DNA from: Heterocephalus glaber
Lineage: Eukaryota > Chordata > Mammalia > Rodentia > Bathyergidae
Length of the DNA: 64,000 nucleotides
Direction of reading: 5' to 3'
Assembly: GCF_000247695.1 (NCBI RefSeq)
Contig: NW_004624734.1
Location: forward strand, 16,810,007-16,874,006
The translations under genes and the position numbers were made by a program. Position 1 is the first letter of the stretch; each line of letters starts with the position of its first letter. Below the pieces are notes generated by a model. The model worked only from the letters and a program-made list of their open reading frames with translations. It was not told the DNA's origin and did not search any database. Shown here piece after piece: positions 33,640 through 45,479 of this stretch.

Positions 33640-36600
33640 CACAGCAGTGCTTTTCACTGTTCCACTGTCTTTTTAAATGAAAATTCATGTGTTTATGAAA
33701 ATTTAAAATCATTTTAAACACCCTTCAGAAAAATACATTTTAGATACTTGTCTGCCTTTGTTATTGATCTATTAAATAGGTAGTTGGTTACAAACAAAAT
33801 GAAATGTGATTGGTGAACAGTGGTATCAAACATCCAAAGTTAGCTCTCTGTGAAGTACAAGTATGGTTTCTTGGATCCAGTATGGCCATCATCATTTGAT
33901 ATTCTCATGTAGTTTCTTCTGGAAGCTAAGTTTACAGTTCTAAGCAATAAGACTTTTACATCACATAGGGAAAAGTCCTCTGTACATTTTAATTATAAGA
34001 TGTTCTTGGACAAGATGAGATGCTGGTATAACTTATAATTTATCTGGATAATAAAAGAAGTCAATTATGGCCTAAACAATGGAGTATTTGGTAAACAAAA
34101 AAAAAGAAAAGAAATATTAGAAATAAAATCAAATGGCTAGGGAATGAAACATTTGCATACCAAGATTTTAGAAGGCCATATATGGGACTCTGGGCCCAAA
34201 TGTTGGACACCATATGCAAATTTTATAGCTCAGTCTTCCTGAATTAGAAATCTTGTGCATGACTTATATGTCATAAACATTTTACAAGTCTTTCCTAGCA
34301 GCAGATTTCCTGTACTGGGAGTTAAAGGCCAAGTGTAAACCTGAGAACATGCTCTACATATGTATGACAGATATAAAACACACTATGTGACCTTTACAAA
34401 CATATCAGGCTGACCACTTTTATACTGAAGATGAACTGCCAGACTGAACCCACCTTGGGATCAAGTCATTGGTGTTTAAAAGATATGATTTTGTAAAAAG
34501 AGTGGTGTCCTTCTGTAAGATAAGATTGACAAGCAGCATCTCATATTCTGTGAGTTAACACTAACTTTTTATCACTCACATTTTCTTCTCTTTTTTTTTC
34601 ATTCTTGACCCAGAAATGCAATCCAACATGCAGTTTATCCAGATAGAATAAACTACTCTCTAATTGGATTCTAATGGATTACATTAATATGGTTCATTTT
34701 ACAAGTTGAATAAGGTCTACAAGGCATAATTACAGGATCCAAGAACTTATAGTAAATTCCCCATATTCAAAATGTCCCTTGAAGGAGTTGAACAAGGCCT
34801 GCATTACTAACCACAGGTTTAGGAATGAGGGAAGAGAGAGGGCACAAGTGAGAAGGAGTGTTTGGGCAGCACAGTAAGAAGAGGAAATTGAGTGATGGAT
34901 GGACCGGAGATTGTGTTTCCTTCCTGGTTTTGCTCAGGGCCAGATTGAAGTATAAATATCAAACAAATACACCTCATTTTTATCTTCTTTCTTTTCTGCC
35001 ACTGAGTAGGAACTTCCCAAGTAGTTTATTTATTCACAGAGCAAAAGACTGTGATCTCTAAGCCATACATGTTGAAACGAAAGATTAAGCCCTGAGAAAG
35101 GAATCTGAAAGTTTAAAAAATTCAGACTGTCGTCTAGAGTAGTTTACCGGCAGCATTTATTTTATCAATGAAAAAAATTAAAATTTTCAGTGAACACAAC
35201 TTGAAATCCCAGGGTGAACTACAGCCTACTTCACAGAGCACTTTCTTGGTGTGTGTTTCTGTGCTTTTTCTGATGGAAACATCACACTGAAATTGGAATC
35301 AGAGAAAGCAACAAAAAACTTACAGCTTCAACAGTGAACCTCATGTAGAAGCCATTTAAAATACCTGAAATTATATTTAATTTGAGTGGCTGATACTTCC
35401 AGTGATCTTGCAGCCTTCCAGTGATTCTGAACAACCTGGTCAGCACATCAAGGGAAGCCTTAATTACTAATTATTGGTTATAGATTCTTAAACTTCAGCC
35501 ATAAAAGTATGTTTTCCTCTCTGCTTCAGACTGAAAGCCCAAAGAATGTGAATCTTAAACATGCCGGATCTTGAGAATTAAACTCCTACATATCTGTCTA
35601 GTATTTATTTTTGTAACAAAAGTTTTACAAGGCTCCTTTTAAATGTGAGCCAGGGGGTGCAGCCTTATATACACTGAAAAGATATAAGCATAAGAGAAGG
35701 ATTGCTCCAACACACTAAATGAATTAAGATCATCAGACATGCCCCAAGACCACTGTGGAATCTAATATATAACATCAGGAGAGTTTATTTTTCCATGTAT
35801 CCTTCTTGCAATTACTGTATATTCTAGCCCTGCTACTTCATGTAACATTATGTAAAGAATTCTCTATTGAAGTCATAGCAATAAACTTCAGTGCTTCTAG
35901 TCCACTTTGCATTTGGTAAACACTGAACACATGTTATTCATTTTAAGTGTACCTCATCCGAGGCTTCTGTCATTCAGGCTAGATGACCAATAGAATATCA
36001 CCGAGGCTAATGTGAAGCAGAAATAATTATTCGTACTATTATTTTATCTGAATTTTTAATCCAGCTTGCAAGAATGTTTTTCATGTCTGGTTAAAAAAAA
36101 AAGGAGACTGTAATCCTATCTCTGGACAATCTTTTAATAGCAAACTTCAAGGTAATGTAATTCATCTGCCTTGATAACTTCATTGAGGGCGCTTTCAAAC
36201 TACTCTGAAAATTTGCTGTAATCCACTTGGAAAAAATGGAATAACCTGATTTTATGAGAGAAAGGAATTTCCCAACCATTTGTCTAGGGATAGTCATATA
36301 ACTTTTTAAATTATATTTCTTCAAATGTTTAAAATATCAAGTATGTGACTTTGTAAAAATTCTGAATTTTATTATTTCTGTGATGGACCAAATTTTTATT
36401 CCTTTCTCTTCACCTGACTTTTTTCATATCTTACTAGTGTCCATCCATCTTACATATACTGTCTCGCTCTGTTGGTTTATCTTTTTAAATAACGTTTCAT
36501 TTTACCAACTGAATTAGAAAATGGTAAATGTGATGTTGTCTTTTTACATATTTCTGTAATACTTAAAATCTTACTGGGCACTAAGTATATCCAATACTAA

Positions 36601-36675
36601 ACATATTATCTCATGTTGATTTTCCCATTAGACCATACAGATATCTCTGTCTCCTTCTTGATTATCAGTATCTGC
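33640..36675. other. Mostly unassigned unique sequence
   Basis: AT-rich non-coding DNA with no ORF above 77 codons. I see no confident repeat in it. A short near-duplicate (ccagtgatcttg and ccagtgattctg) lies at about 35400-35430. Confidence 0.5.
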
Positions 36676-36679
36676 TGAT

Positions 36680-36745
36680 TTGCCAATGCAAACTCTGTGC
36701 CTGGCACATGGTAAGTAGTCAATAAATGTACACTGAACTGATTCA
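36680..36745 (+). repeat. L2 3' end fragment
   Basis: actctgtgcctggcacatgg followed by taagtagtcaataaatgtac and actgaactgatt closely matches the L2 3' end ('cagtgcctggcacatagtag', 'gtgctcaataaatatttgtt', 'gaatgaatg'). Confidence 0.6.
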
Positions 36746-36798
36746 TTGCTAAGTGTTTAGTCACTTCATAGTATATCCACAGTATAAAAAGAATTACA

Positions 36799-36889
36799 AA
36801 AGGCCGAGATTTAGCTCAGTGGTGTTTCCGCCTGCCTCTCAAGCGCAATGTTCTGAGTTTGATCCCCGTACCAGAAAAAAAAAAAAAAA
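36799..36889 (+). mobile_element. ID-type SINE (copy 3)
   Basis: aaggccgagatttagctcag carries the A box tagctcagtgg. The B-box-like gagtttgatcccc and the 3' end ccgtaccag are followed by an A run of about 16. An 8-bp target-site duplication gaattaca lies at 36791-36798 and 36890-36897, with extra A in common on its 5' side. Intact and fairly young. Confidence 0.95.
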
Positions 36890-36899
36890 GAATTACAGT

Positions 36900-38375
36900 G
36901 GCCTCATGAATTTTTTAATTTATACCTAGGTAACTTATTTAACTGTTCAAAAGTAGTTTAACTGGAGCTATCAAAACATTTGCATCCTAATATATTGAGA
37001 ATTCACTACTAAATTTAAATGGTAGTCTCTACCAACTGTATTATTTATATGAAAAGAGAGAATGAAATAGTATCATTGTAGAATAAAACTGTTTCCAGTA
37101 TCACATGAGGTTTTTTTCTGAAAGGAATTTAAGTTGAATTTAATGATCATATAAAGAAAAGTATGAATATACTAAGATGCTTGCTATGTGTGTGTTTGAC
37201 TCTTCCTCAACTCTACCTAATTATATTTTTATTTCTCTCTTGAACTCCTGGAAATGGCATATATGTGTGCTGACATTGAACAGATAATACAACAGGAAAA
37301 AATTAAATAAATTGGCATAATGTGCCTGAGTTTATAAAGTGAAAAAAATATAGTCAACTGATGCTCTTAATTCTGTTGGATATTATAAATTCCTGTCTTA
37401 TGAGACCTAAGGCTTCCATATCAGAAAGAAGAACATATCTTTCTCTGGAACTATAAATAGGGGATCAATAGCAGGTTTTGATTCATGAGGATTTTATTAA
37501 AATTAATTGGTGAAAAGCTAAAACTTCTATATTTTAAACATACATTTCTAAACTATGATTTATGAAGCAAACACCATTGAATTTTTATGTCTTCACCTAC
37601 ATATTTAATTGGGTTCCTTGTAAGTACTGAGACCCCCTCACTTACATTCTGGGAGATGACAATCAAATTGTGCCATCAAATGAAACTTTAAGAGTCTAAC
37701 ATAATACACACAATAAGCCGTAGGTGAAGGAGGGCTGCACTAAGTTCATTCCTTTTTCACAACTGTACTGTAAAATGCATTTTAGTTGCTATCCAGGTTA
37801 TTTATGTCTTAAAATTAGATCTAATCTTTACAAAGAAGTAAGGTGAGATATTAGGGAGAAAGGACCAGATGTAATGTTTTCAGCTTTCTATTTGTGAACT
37901 GTGTTCTTGGAGCCCAGGGAATTCAGCAACCTAATTAAGGTGGTATCGATCTGCTCTTGTCATTACTCTGCAGACAGACAGACTGGAGGTTTGCAGTTTA
38001 CACATTTATGTGATTTCTCCTGGTTTGGGGTTGTTTTAAAATGAATCTAGAATTTCAAAAAGGTCTAAAGTTGCCAGACTCTGAGGTCTTCAGGCTTTTG
38101 TAAAAGAAGAGTAAAGGAACTGGGGGTTTGGAGCTGCCCCCAGCGATTCTCAGCACCACTGTGAAAGGAGCAACACTGCAAGGAGGCAAAGAACTAGCCC
38201 TGGGATCCAGAGGATGGCCACAGCCCCGTCCAGACTCCGTATGCATCTGCTTAGAGGTGGGAATGCTACATTCGATCCCCACAGTTCTTCTGCTAACGAG
38301 ACATGTCCGTTCTTCCTACCTAAACAGTGTGTGTCGTGAGCCCACCTTGGAGGTGACATAGAGATGAGATGTAGA
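36900..38375. other. Unique sequence, no gene
   Basis: No recognised repeat. About 37880-38000 (cctaattaaggtggtatcga, ctctgcagacagacagactg) is a small patch with conserved-element texture; the rest is ordinary AT-rich DNA. Overlapping plus and minus ORFs at 38055-38419 (75-89 codons) are mutually exclusive chance frames. Confidence 0.45.
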
Positions 38376-38379
38376 TGAT

Positions 38380-38515
38380 AATTCATGGTGTAGATGAATA
38401 AAGACACAGGTACAATCAATAAACTGCTTCATATCACAAAGCTATTAAGTCACACAGCTGACATTCAAATCCAGATCAGAGTCTGAAACTAATGATTTTA
38501 TCTACTATCAGCCAT
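38380..38515 (+). repeat. MIR SINE fragment
   Basis: The stretch caaagctattaagtcacaca, gctgacattcaaatccagat, cagagtctgaaactaatgat matches the MIR 3' half ('gtcacacagctagtaagtgg', 'cagagccgggattcgaaccc'). Confidence 0.55.
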
Positions 38516-38627
38516 GCCTACTGTTCTCTAGAGACAGCACTGGGTTTAGCCTCATTTCTGAGGTCTGAAATCATTTTAGTTTTGCTAAATAAATCATTTA
38601 CAGTCTGAGCCTGTTTGATAGAGGAAA

Positions 38628-39083
38628 TGGTTGGATGTACTTTGTCTCTCAAAAGTTTGTGTGCTGGAACCTTGGTCCCATGCAATCTATGGTATTGAAA
38701 AGGGGTAAAACTCTTCAAAGTGGGGCCTAGAGAGAAGTGATTAAATCAGGGAACTTCACCTTCAGGAGGGATTAATGCTTGACTTGTGGGAGTAGGTTAC
38801 ATCTTCCAGGGAAGCAGTCAGCTATTAGAAGACTGGATTCTTTTAAAGCAAGTTCCTCTTCTGTGCTTGGTTCTTCCCCTGTGCCTCCTCGCCTCCCACT
38901 GCTCATGCACTTGCTCCCACCATGTGATGTCTCGTGCATGTTAGGATGCAGCCTGAGTCTATGTGTGACCATCCACACCTGGGCTTTCCAACCTCAAAAT
39001 CCTGGGTCAAAAGAAATTTTTTTTCTGCATAAAGCTATCAGTGTCATGTATTTTGCTATAGCAGCAAAGACCAGACTAAGAAA
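38628..39083 (+). mobile_element. MST/MLT-type MaLR LTR
   Basis: Begins TGGTTGGATGTACTTTGTCT with a 'ccccaaaagtttgtgt' equivalent and contains gtggggcctagagagaagtg, aggagggattaatgcttgac, gcctcccactgctcatgcac, ctcccaccatgtgatgtctc, gggctttccaacctcaaaat and attttgctatagcagcaaag, ending actaagaaa. This is the full 5'-to-3' order of a MaLR solo LTR, about 456 bp. No viral coding sequence is present. Confidence 0.82.
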
Positions 39084-39261
39084 ATAGGTTTTCTTTCAAG
39101 AGCTCTGCTCTGTATGTTTAATTCTATGTAGCTGTAAGCAAGTGGGTTCCAACTCCTGTAAATGACTTAGTACTTTACCACTGCTGACCATGGAGTTTAA
39201 TTTTTAAGTCTTTACAGTGTTAAAAATAAAAGTCTGAATTTCATGACACTGAAACTAAGTC

Positions 39262-39435
39262 ATTGCAAATAGGGAAGGGTGGAGGGGGTGAAAAGAGGGC
39301 AGGGGAATGGGGAAAAAATAAGAACCAAGATACGTCATGCAAAGGTACAAGATCCCAATGATGAATGTAACTGTATTGTATACCTAAAATGTACCAAGAA
39401 ACTTAATGAAAAAAAGATTTAAAAAAAAATCTACA
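39262..39435 (+). mobile_element. L1 3' end, truncated
   Basis: agggaagggtggagggggtg leads into ggggaaaaaataagaaccaa, gatacgtcatgcaaaggtac, gatgaatgtaactgtattgt and atacctaaaatgtaccaaga with an A-rich tail. It is the sense version of the 28841-29065 and 45127-45290 copies, all from one L1 3' UTR family. It is 5'-truncated to about 170 bp. Confidence 0.8.
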
Positions 39436-39639
39436 TAGTAACCAGGATATAAAGATAGATGCGATCCCAGTTTTCCTGAGGACTCTGTGGGGTCTTCTCA
39501 ACACACATCTTCCCTTGTCCTGGCATAGTCATCAGAGTCCAATTCCCTCCCCCATGGGTCCTCAGAGGAGAAAAGTACACATACTATTGGGGTGCACTGG
39601 GGAGCGTTATCAGAATCAGGGAAGAAATTATGTAGAATC

Positions 39640-39750
39640 TGTCATAAATTCAAAACCAGAAGCTCTAAGTCTTTGAACCATTGACTTAATCTCTTTAACC
39701 GATAGTACCTTGTCTCAAATTAAGGATGCTATTTATATCATACTCTTTTG
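39640..39750 (-). repeat. MIR SINE fragment (weak)
   Basis: agctctaagtctttgaacca, ttgacttaatctctttaacc and gatagtaccttgtctcaaat parallel the reverse complement of MIR ('agctgtgtgaccttgggcaa', 'gttacttaacctctctgtgc', 'ctcagtttcctcatctgtaa'). Confidence 0.45.
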
Positions 39751-39799
39751 GGGAACTCTCAGTTTTCTAGGTGCAGCAAAACTTGGATGCTGCCATTTG

Positions 39800-40755
39800 A
39801 AGTGGGTCCTATACAACTTACATGGCCAATATAACTGTGTCAGGTAGTTGCTTCTCTAATCATTGTTGAGCAAGGAAGGGTTTGGGAAATCAAACTGTAA
39901 TGGTAGAAAAAAGTCTGGGATAACTTGAACTTTTGACCTAAGTTAGTAGAAAATGCCTGTGAGAAGTTGAGCTTATAGGAAACAGAAAGGATTTTCATTG
40001 TATTGTCCTTGGTCCTATGGTCCACTCTCACCAGTAGTAATACATGTTCAAGGTCAAAGATAGGTGTGTGTGTTGGAGTGCGGGGGCATCTGTGCTGGAA
40101 CAAATTACTTCGGGATCTTTAGCAATTCATTTTGAAGGCACACCTAGAGGAAATATTTATCCCTACAGTGAGAAATTTTTGAGGATTGCTTTAGGGATAA
40201 TGCTTTGAATTTAGTTAAACACCCTGCCAACCACGTAACGTGCCACTTTTTAGGCTGCCTTGGTGGAAGGGTGGAGACCAGCTATCAAAAATCTGCAAAT
40301 TATAACTTGCTCCTAAACAGACCCTGTTAAGAGCTGAATGATGATTCTCTTAAAATCATTCTTGTAATTCACAGCAAATCTTTCCTGAGGCTTTGCCTGT
40401 CCATGCAGCCTCTGAAGAGATGCCTGACTGTCAACACCCACCCTTCTCCTGCTACCTTTGTTCTCACAATGAACTCACCTTTTACAGATTATAAAGGCCC
40501 AAATTCAATATCATCATAAATTGTTAAAGAAGTAAGTACATGTGAATATAAATACCGATCTTAAATACAAAATGCAACAGCACATATTATTTTCCAGGTC
40601 CCAAACAGTGATTAAATTGGAAGACTTTCAGAAGTAGCTTTGATTTGGGTGGGCTGGGCCGCAGATGCATGAGAAGACTAATAATTACAGGAGAGAGCTG
40701 GAGACAAGTGATTCTGAACTCCTGTTATCTATGTACGATTCCTAAAAATCTAATC
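39800..40755. other. Unassigned sequence, no gene
   Basis: No convincing repeat or ORF (largest 87 codons, minus strand, no domain). Confidence 0.45.
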
Positions 40756-40761
40756 GTATTC

Positions 40762-40937
40762 ACCTCCTATTGCTGCTGTAACAAATTACCACAAACTTTT
40801 GGGTTTAAAACAATATAGAGATTCATAATCATACTCTTCTGGAGGTCAGAAATTCTAATATCAAGGTGGTAGTAAGACTTCGTTTCTTCTTGGGGATAAG
40901 GGAAGATCAATTTTCTTTTCCCCGTTTGGGAGATCGC
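40762..40937 (-). mobile_element. MLT1-type LTR, first part (interrupted)
   Basis: On the plus strand the order is cctcctattgctgctgtaac, aaattaccacaaacttttgg, gtttaaaacaatatagagat, ttctggaggtcagaaattct and aatatcaaggtggtagtaag. This is the reverse complement of the MLT1 3' half. It is interrupted at about 40937 by a second LTR-like piece and resumes at about 41071. Confidence 0.72.
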
Positions 40938-41070
40938 TGTGTTATTCAACAGTCTGTCACTGTGACAACATACCTCCTAAAGGTTCCCCAACCTCCTGGT
41001 AGCTCCACAGGGTGGCAACCAAGCCTTTAGTATATGGACCCTTGGGAAACATGTGAAATCCAAACTGTCA
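40938..41070 (-). mobile_element. Nested MaLR-type LTR remnant, internally deleted
   Basis: TGTGTTATTCAACAGTCTGT, cactgtgacaacatacctcc, atatggacccttgggaaaca and tgtgaaatccaaactgtca give a short MaLR-like LTR of about 133 bp, with TG...CA ends on both strands. The centre normally found in such LTRs (e.g. 33208-33636) is missing. Outer MLT1 sequence continues on either side. I found no exact target-site duplication, so the exact boundaries are uncertain. Confidence 0.55.
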
Positions 41071-41350
41071 TATTTGTCTTTATTCCAGGTTGCAAGTTCG
41101 TCTTCCATCTTCAAAGCTTATCATACAACTTCTGCTCTTATTATCACATGTTGTCAGACCTCCTTTTTGTGAGAAGCCTTGGGATTACACTGAGTCCCCC
41201 TGTTAACTGAAAATAAATCTCATCACAAGATTATGTACCCAATCACACATGCAAAGTTATGTTTGCCACATCAGATAATATTCTAACATTCACAGTGTCC
41301 AAGGATTAGAATATGGATGTCTTTAATGGGCCAATACTCAGCCTACCATA
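41071..41350 (-). mobile_element. MLT1-type LTR, second part
   Basis: tattccaggttgcaagttcg, tcttccatcttcaaagctta, tgggattacactgagtcccc, gaatatggatgtctttaatg and ggccaatactcagcctacca follow the remaining MLT1 order ('cctccatcttcaaagccag', 'gtgattacattgggcccacc', 'gtggacatctttgggggcc'). Confidence 0.7.
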
Positions 41351-41509
41351 CTAATCAATTGATGAATAGTGACTATTTATTTACAAGGCACTTTTTCCTC
41401 CCATTTAAAACACTGAGTATCTCTTGTGAAACAAGGCATCTGTTAGATTTCAGTGACAAAAAAATGAATTAAATTTTCTCCATGCCTTATCAGTAAGAAA
41501 ATTACCCAA

Positions 41510-41740
41510 TATCAATTGAGCTTTTGATATTTGTTAGGCAATCTGCTTTTTTCATTTAACTCTTCTTCAAGACACACAGTATCCCTATGAGGTAGCCTCT
41601 ATCACATATTGCATTGCTTGGGTAAGGAAATTCAATCACTAAGACGTTAAGAAATTTCCCAACTTCAACAGCTGGTAAAAGGTAACTTCAGGATGTGAAC
41701 CTCAGCAGCATTTCCTTGAGCCTACCACTTTCCTTTTCAC
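41510..41740 (+). repeat. MIR SINE
   Basis: gatatttgttaggcaatctg, atttaactcttcttcaagac, tatccctatgaggtagcctc, ttgggtaaggaaattcaatc, aagaaatttcccaacttcaa and cagctggtaaaaggtaactt run the length of MIR ('tcctcacaacaaccctatga', 'ggtaggtactattattatcc', 'aacttgcccaaggtcacac'). Confidence 0.6.
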
Positions 41741-41749
41741 TGCCAGACA

Positions 41750-43145
41750 GGCCTGTTCCAGTTCCATATCTACTTGGTGTCATAATAAGTCATTCAGACT
41801 TCAGCTCAGTTTAGGCAGGGTTCCTGGCATGTACTAAGTACTCTGTAAATCCTAATGATGGTGAAGACAATGTAAGAGTAGTTCTAATGATGGCTTGAAG
41901 AACAAATTGGGCTAGCTTTTATTAGGGTATGGTCTGACTAAGGAACAGCTGAGTCCTAGTGCTTACTTAGCTATTAGCACTGTTGAGATATTGCATCAGG
42001 ATAAACAAGGATAAAACGAAGGAGGGTGTGGTGTGAGAAGACACATCCTGATGAGCAAGAAGCAAAGTAGCTAAACCTGGAGTGCCATTTTATCTGAAGT
42101 CTCTGCTGTCTGCTCCCAGAATGAGGCAATGTGTTTGTCCTGTGGCTTTCCTAATTATCAACTAATTAAGTAATGATGGATAACCACTGTCTCCTCCCAG
42201 TAGTATAACAAGATAGGTGGGCAAGTGCTGTAAGCAAAGGGGTGTGACAAACACACAGCATGGAATAGGCCATTAGCAGCATAATCTCAGTTCCCAGCAC
42301 AGTAAACCCAGCCAGTCTTTGAAACCATCCTATGATTAGATTTACTCTAAATTACGCCCCTCTCTGATGTCCAAATCCAGGAAATTCTACATCATCTCAC
42401 ACTTTTCAGCTAAATATAGCGAAGTACACAAATTAACATCTGAGTTTATTAGCAGCAGCAAAAGGAAATGTCTACAAATCAGGCTCAAATATGATAATTG
42501 AATTTCTATTAACCATCCTGGGAAGGAGAGTTTTTGCTAACAGGGAGAAAAACAAAGTGATTTTAGTTGCTACCATGACAAATGGGCATTTGTGTAAATC
42601 AATCCCAATATTTTTCATACTTTAATTATTTAGTTCATTTTTTCACCACCCCTAGTGACATCAGTAACTCCCTGTTGGCTCAAGATTTGAATCCTATCTT
42701 TTATTTTTAAAAGTTATCACTATACTTCTTACATTTACTATAAGTCTTTCCTTGTGAGTTTTTATAAGGTATAATATTTAAACCTTTGAAGAAAGATATT
42801 AAATAAAGCTTTAATTTCACTATTTATAGAACAGATGATGCTGAAAATCACCTTATAAGATTTCTAATTCATATAAAAGCTCGAAAAGCACATGCATAAT
42901 CATTATGATAGTTGTCAAAATACACTTGAAACTTGAATCTTGCAGCATCTAGTGGATTTGGAAACGTAACACTAAAAACATTTTCATGCAATTTTGGCAG
43001 TCATTCATTCCACTCTTACTTAGTGAATGATGCTTTCATAATTCTCTATGGTACAAGAGTGGTTACACCTACTTTAGGCATCAGGATGAGGGCCAAGAGG
43101 AGCACAAATAAATGTCAGAAATTTAAAGAGAGATGAGATTTTGGA
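41750..43145. other. Unique sequence, no gene
   Basis: A patch near 42300-42500 (gatttactctaaattacgcc, aacatctgagtttattagca) has conserved-element texture. Otherwise AT-rich and featureless; the 67-codon ORF at 42933-43136 has no domain. Confidence 0.4.
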
Positions 43146-43153
43146 TAGAAGAG

Positions 43154-43492
43154 TGTGCTCATTAGTCTTGATTGTCAACTTGATTGGCTTGAGAGATACC
43201 CAAGGGATGGGAAAGCACACCTCTGGGTGTTTGGAGATAGGTCATGGAGGTGTGACCTGGGGTCTATATCTGCTTCCAGGCCTCTTCTTCCTTTCTGGCT
43301 CCTTCCTTGTGCTCTGCTTCCCAGTTGCCATAGAATGAGTAGCTGTGCTCCACCACGTCCTTCCACCACAATTTTCTGCCTTGGAGCCAGCTGGCTAAAA
43401 CCTCTGAAACCATGAGCCACATTAATTCGCTCTTCCTGTAAGTTGTTGGTATCATGCATGTTGCCCCAGCAATGGAAAAACTGGTGAATGCA
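43154..43492 (+). mobile_element. MaLR-type LTR with intact 3' end
   Basis: Contains gattgtcaacttgattggct, gagagatacccaagggatgg, ctccaccacgtccttccacc, tgccttggagccagctggct, ccatgagccacattaattcg and ccccagcaatggaaaaactg, ending ctggtgaatgca. This is the order of a rodent-type ERVL-MaLR LTR ('ttgtcaacttgacacaagct ... gagccaaataaaccctttc ... gcaatagaaaccctgacta'). The two 86- to 137-codon ORFs that cross it are not real genes. Confidence 0.75.
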
Positions 43493-43734
43493 AGGGGAAA
43501 CTATTCCAGTCATGTAAAATATCAGGAGGGAGAAAGGGAAAAACAGTTGGTTTGGGGAAGGATGCAGAAGACTGCAAATGCCAGCCAAGAGAGCTTGGAA
43601 TTTTCATTGGTAGCCATTGCAATACTTATTAGCTATGACAAGAAAGGAAAGAGAAGAAAAGGCTCTCTCCTCATCAATCTTCTGCTCCTTACATTCTAGA
43701 AATGTCTTGAGCAGCAGTACAAAAGTCAGTGCAC

Positions 43735-44135
43735 TCGTTTCCTGTTTCAGCTGTAAAATATTACTACAAGTTTGTGGGTTAAAAAACACAGATTGCTCTT
43801 ATACTCTGAAAGGTCAGAAATCCCTTGTTATCTAACTGGGCTAGAAATCAAATATCTGGGAGCTCTCAAGGTCTAAAAGATACCTGCTCTCCTTGGCTTG
43901 TGGCCTTCTGTCTCTACTTTCAAAATAGCAACATAAGACTTTGCTATCTCTGTTTCTCATTTTCTGCCTCATTCTTCCACTTTTTGGGATGTATTTGATT
44001 ACATTGACTCGTCCAGAGAATTTAAAATAGCTCTTGTTTCAAAATCCTTTTACTGGTAACTTTAATTCCATGTATTGTCTCAATTCCCCTTTTTCCATCT
44101 ACTACAACAAATTCACCCGTTCTGGGCATCAAGAT
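43735..44135 (-). mobile_element. MLT1-type LTR (probable)
   Basis: Plus-strand order: cgtttcctgtttcagctgta, aaatattactacaagtttgt, gggttaaaaaacacagattg, ctgaaaggtcagaaatccct, tctaactgggctagaaatca, tggcttgtggccttctgtct and gattacattgactcgtccag. It parallels a reverse-complement MLT1-class LTR. More diverged than the copy at 40762. Confidence 0.52.
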
Positions 44136-44549
44136 GTAAATGTGGGCAGTCTGTGATTGACATTATTCTGTTTACCAGTCAGGAAAGACACTAACTTGGG
44201 GAAATGGCAGTGAAATAAACTATAAACATTCTGAGATTTTAATATGTTATTTACTTTCAATGGGGAAATTTTATAAAATTTAGTGGTAAAAATGCATGAG
44301 ACTTTTAGTTGATCACCAATGCAGTATGAGCCAATAACTTGCAGAGGAAATATTACAGGCTTTGGAGTGACAGTGGCCGCAGTCGGCCAGTGTATCCACT
44401 GCATGCATTAGATATTAGACTAAGTCATTTTCATAAATTATCACATTAAAAATCCATGAGAACTGATGGCTTCTTTTCTGGAATGGAAACACCAAAGCTG
44501 AGCTATCAAGCTCAGTTAGTCTCAAGCAGGACTGAGGTAGGAGGGAGCT

Positions 44550-45125
44550 AAGATAAAGGCTAGATAAAGAAGGGAGAGTCAGCCTGCCTTGGAGCCTGCT
44601 TTCTGGGCTAGGGCTGAGACCTCAGGTAACCAAGGAAACAACTGGAGGAAAAAAGAGAGAGGGCCCATCTTGGAGCCTTGTTTCTGGGACTAGATCCGAC
44701 CTGCACATTAGCGCAGAATCAGGATGTCCAAGTCCAAACACAAAGGTAACCAGGTACCTTAGCTTATGCACAGTAAGTCCTCCAGTATGTGCCCAGTGGT
44801 GCTTTACAATCCTTGACTGAACCAGCCCTAATTGCCTTGTCACTGACTATGCAGGTTTGACTCCCTCTTGTGTGAGGGGGGATCCTCCAAGGGCTATCAA
44901 AGGTCAAAAGCTTCACTGCTCTAAAGAGTTGGCTGGGTCAAGCTGATCATTGGCAGGAGTCATACATCAGACCAGATCCTCAGTGCTACCCCAAACCCTA
45001 TGCCTCAAATCAAAATGCTCAAACCAAATCCCTAAGTTCTGTGAGCTCTCCTCACTGACTTGCTCCCACTCTGTGGAATGTATCTTGTTTTTCCTTTCAA
45101 GTAAATCTTTGATCCTGCTGCTATT
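44550..45125 (+). mobile_element. ERV-type LTR (probable)
   Basis: ttctgggctagggctgagac and tctgggactagatccgacct flank ggtaaccaggtacc. The 3' part (ctcctcactgacttgctccc, actctgtggaatgtatcttg, aagtaaatctttgatcctgc, tgctattc) resembles R/U5 of a gamma-type LTR with an aataaatctt-like polyadenylation region. The assignment rests on layout, not on a recalled family. It ends at an L1 3' end at 45127. Confidence 0.45.
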
Positions 45126-45126
45126 C

Positions 45127-45290
45127 TTTTTTTTTCCATGAATGATTTTTTTCCCTTCATTAATTTTATTGGTACATTTTAGGTATACAATATAATGACA
45201 TTCATCATTGGAAATTTGCACCATTACATAATTTCTCTTGGTTCTTATTTTTTCCCAATTCCCTTGACCTCCCTCCACAAGGGTCTTTAT
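45127..45290 (-). mobile_element. L1 3' end, truncated
   Basis: A T-rich start leads to taattttattggtacatttt, aggtatacaatataatgaca, catcattggaaatttgcacc, tctcttggttcttatttttt and cctccctccac. It is the reverse complement of the 39262-39435 copy. The following 45291-45480 has no firm assignment; it might continue the disrupted LTR of 44550-45125. Confidence 0.75.
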
Positions 45291-45479
45291 GTCAGAGCTC
45301 TCATGGGGATGTCTGGGACTTTTAGGGGAGTGCTGCAGGCAGGGACTTCTCCTAACCACTCGTCTTTCCTTCCTCTTTGGTCACAGATGTCAGATCCACA
45401 GTGGCTGAAAGGTTTTTATCCTCGCTCCCTCTCCCTCCCCCTCTTTATCTTTCAGAAGCATTGGCCTCCATAAATTTTT

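Noticed and set aside
43175..43588. 137-codon minus ORF across the MaLR LTR
   Set aside because: It begins and ends in LTR and flanking sequence, so it is not a gene.
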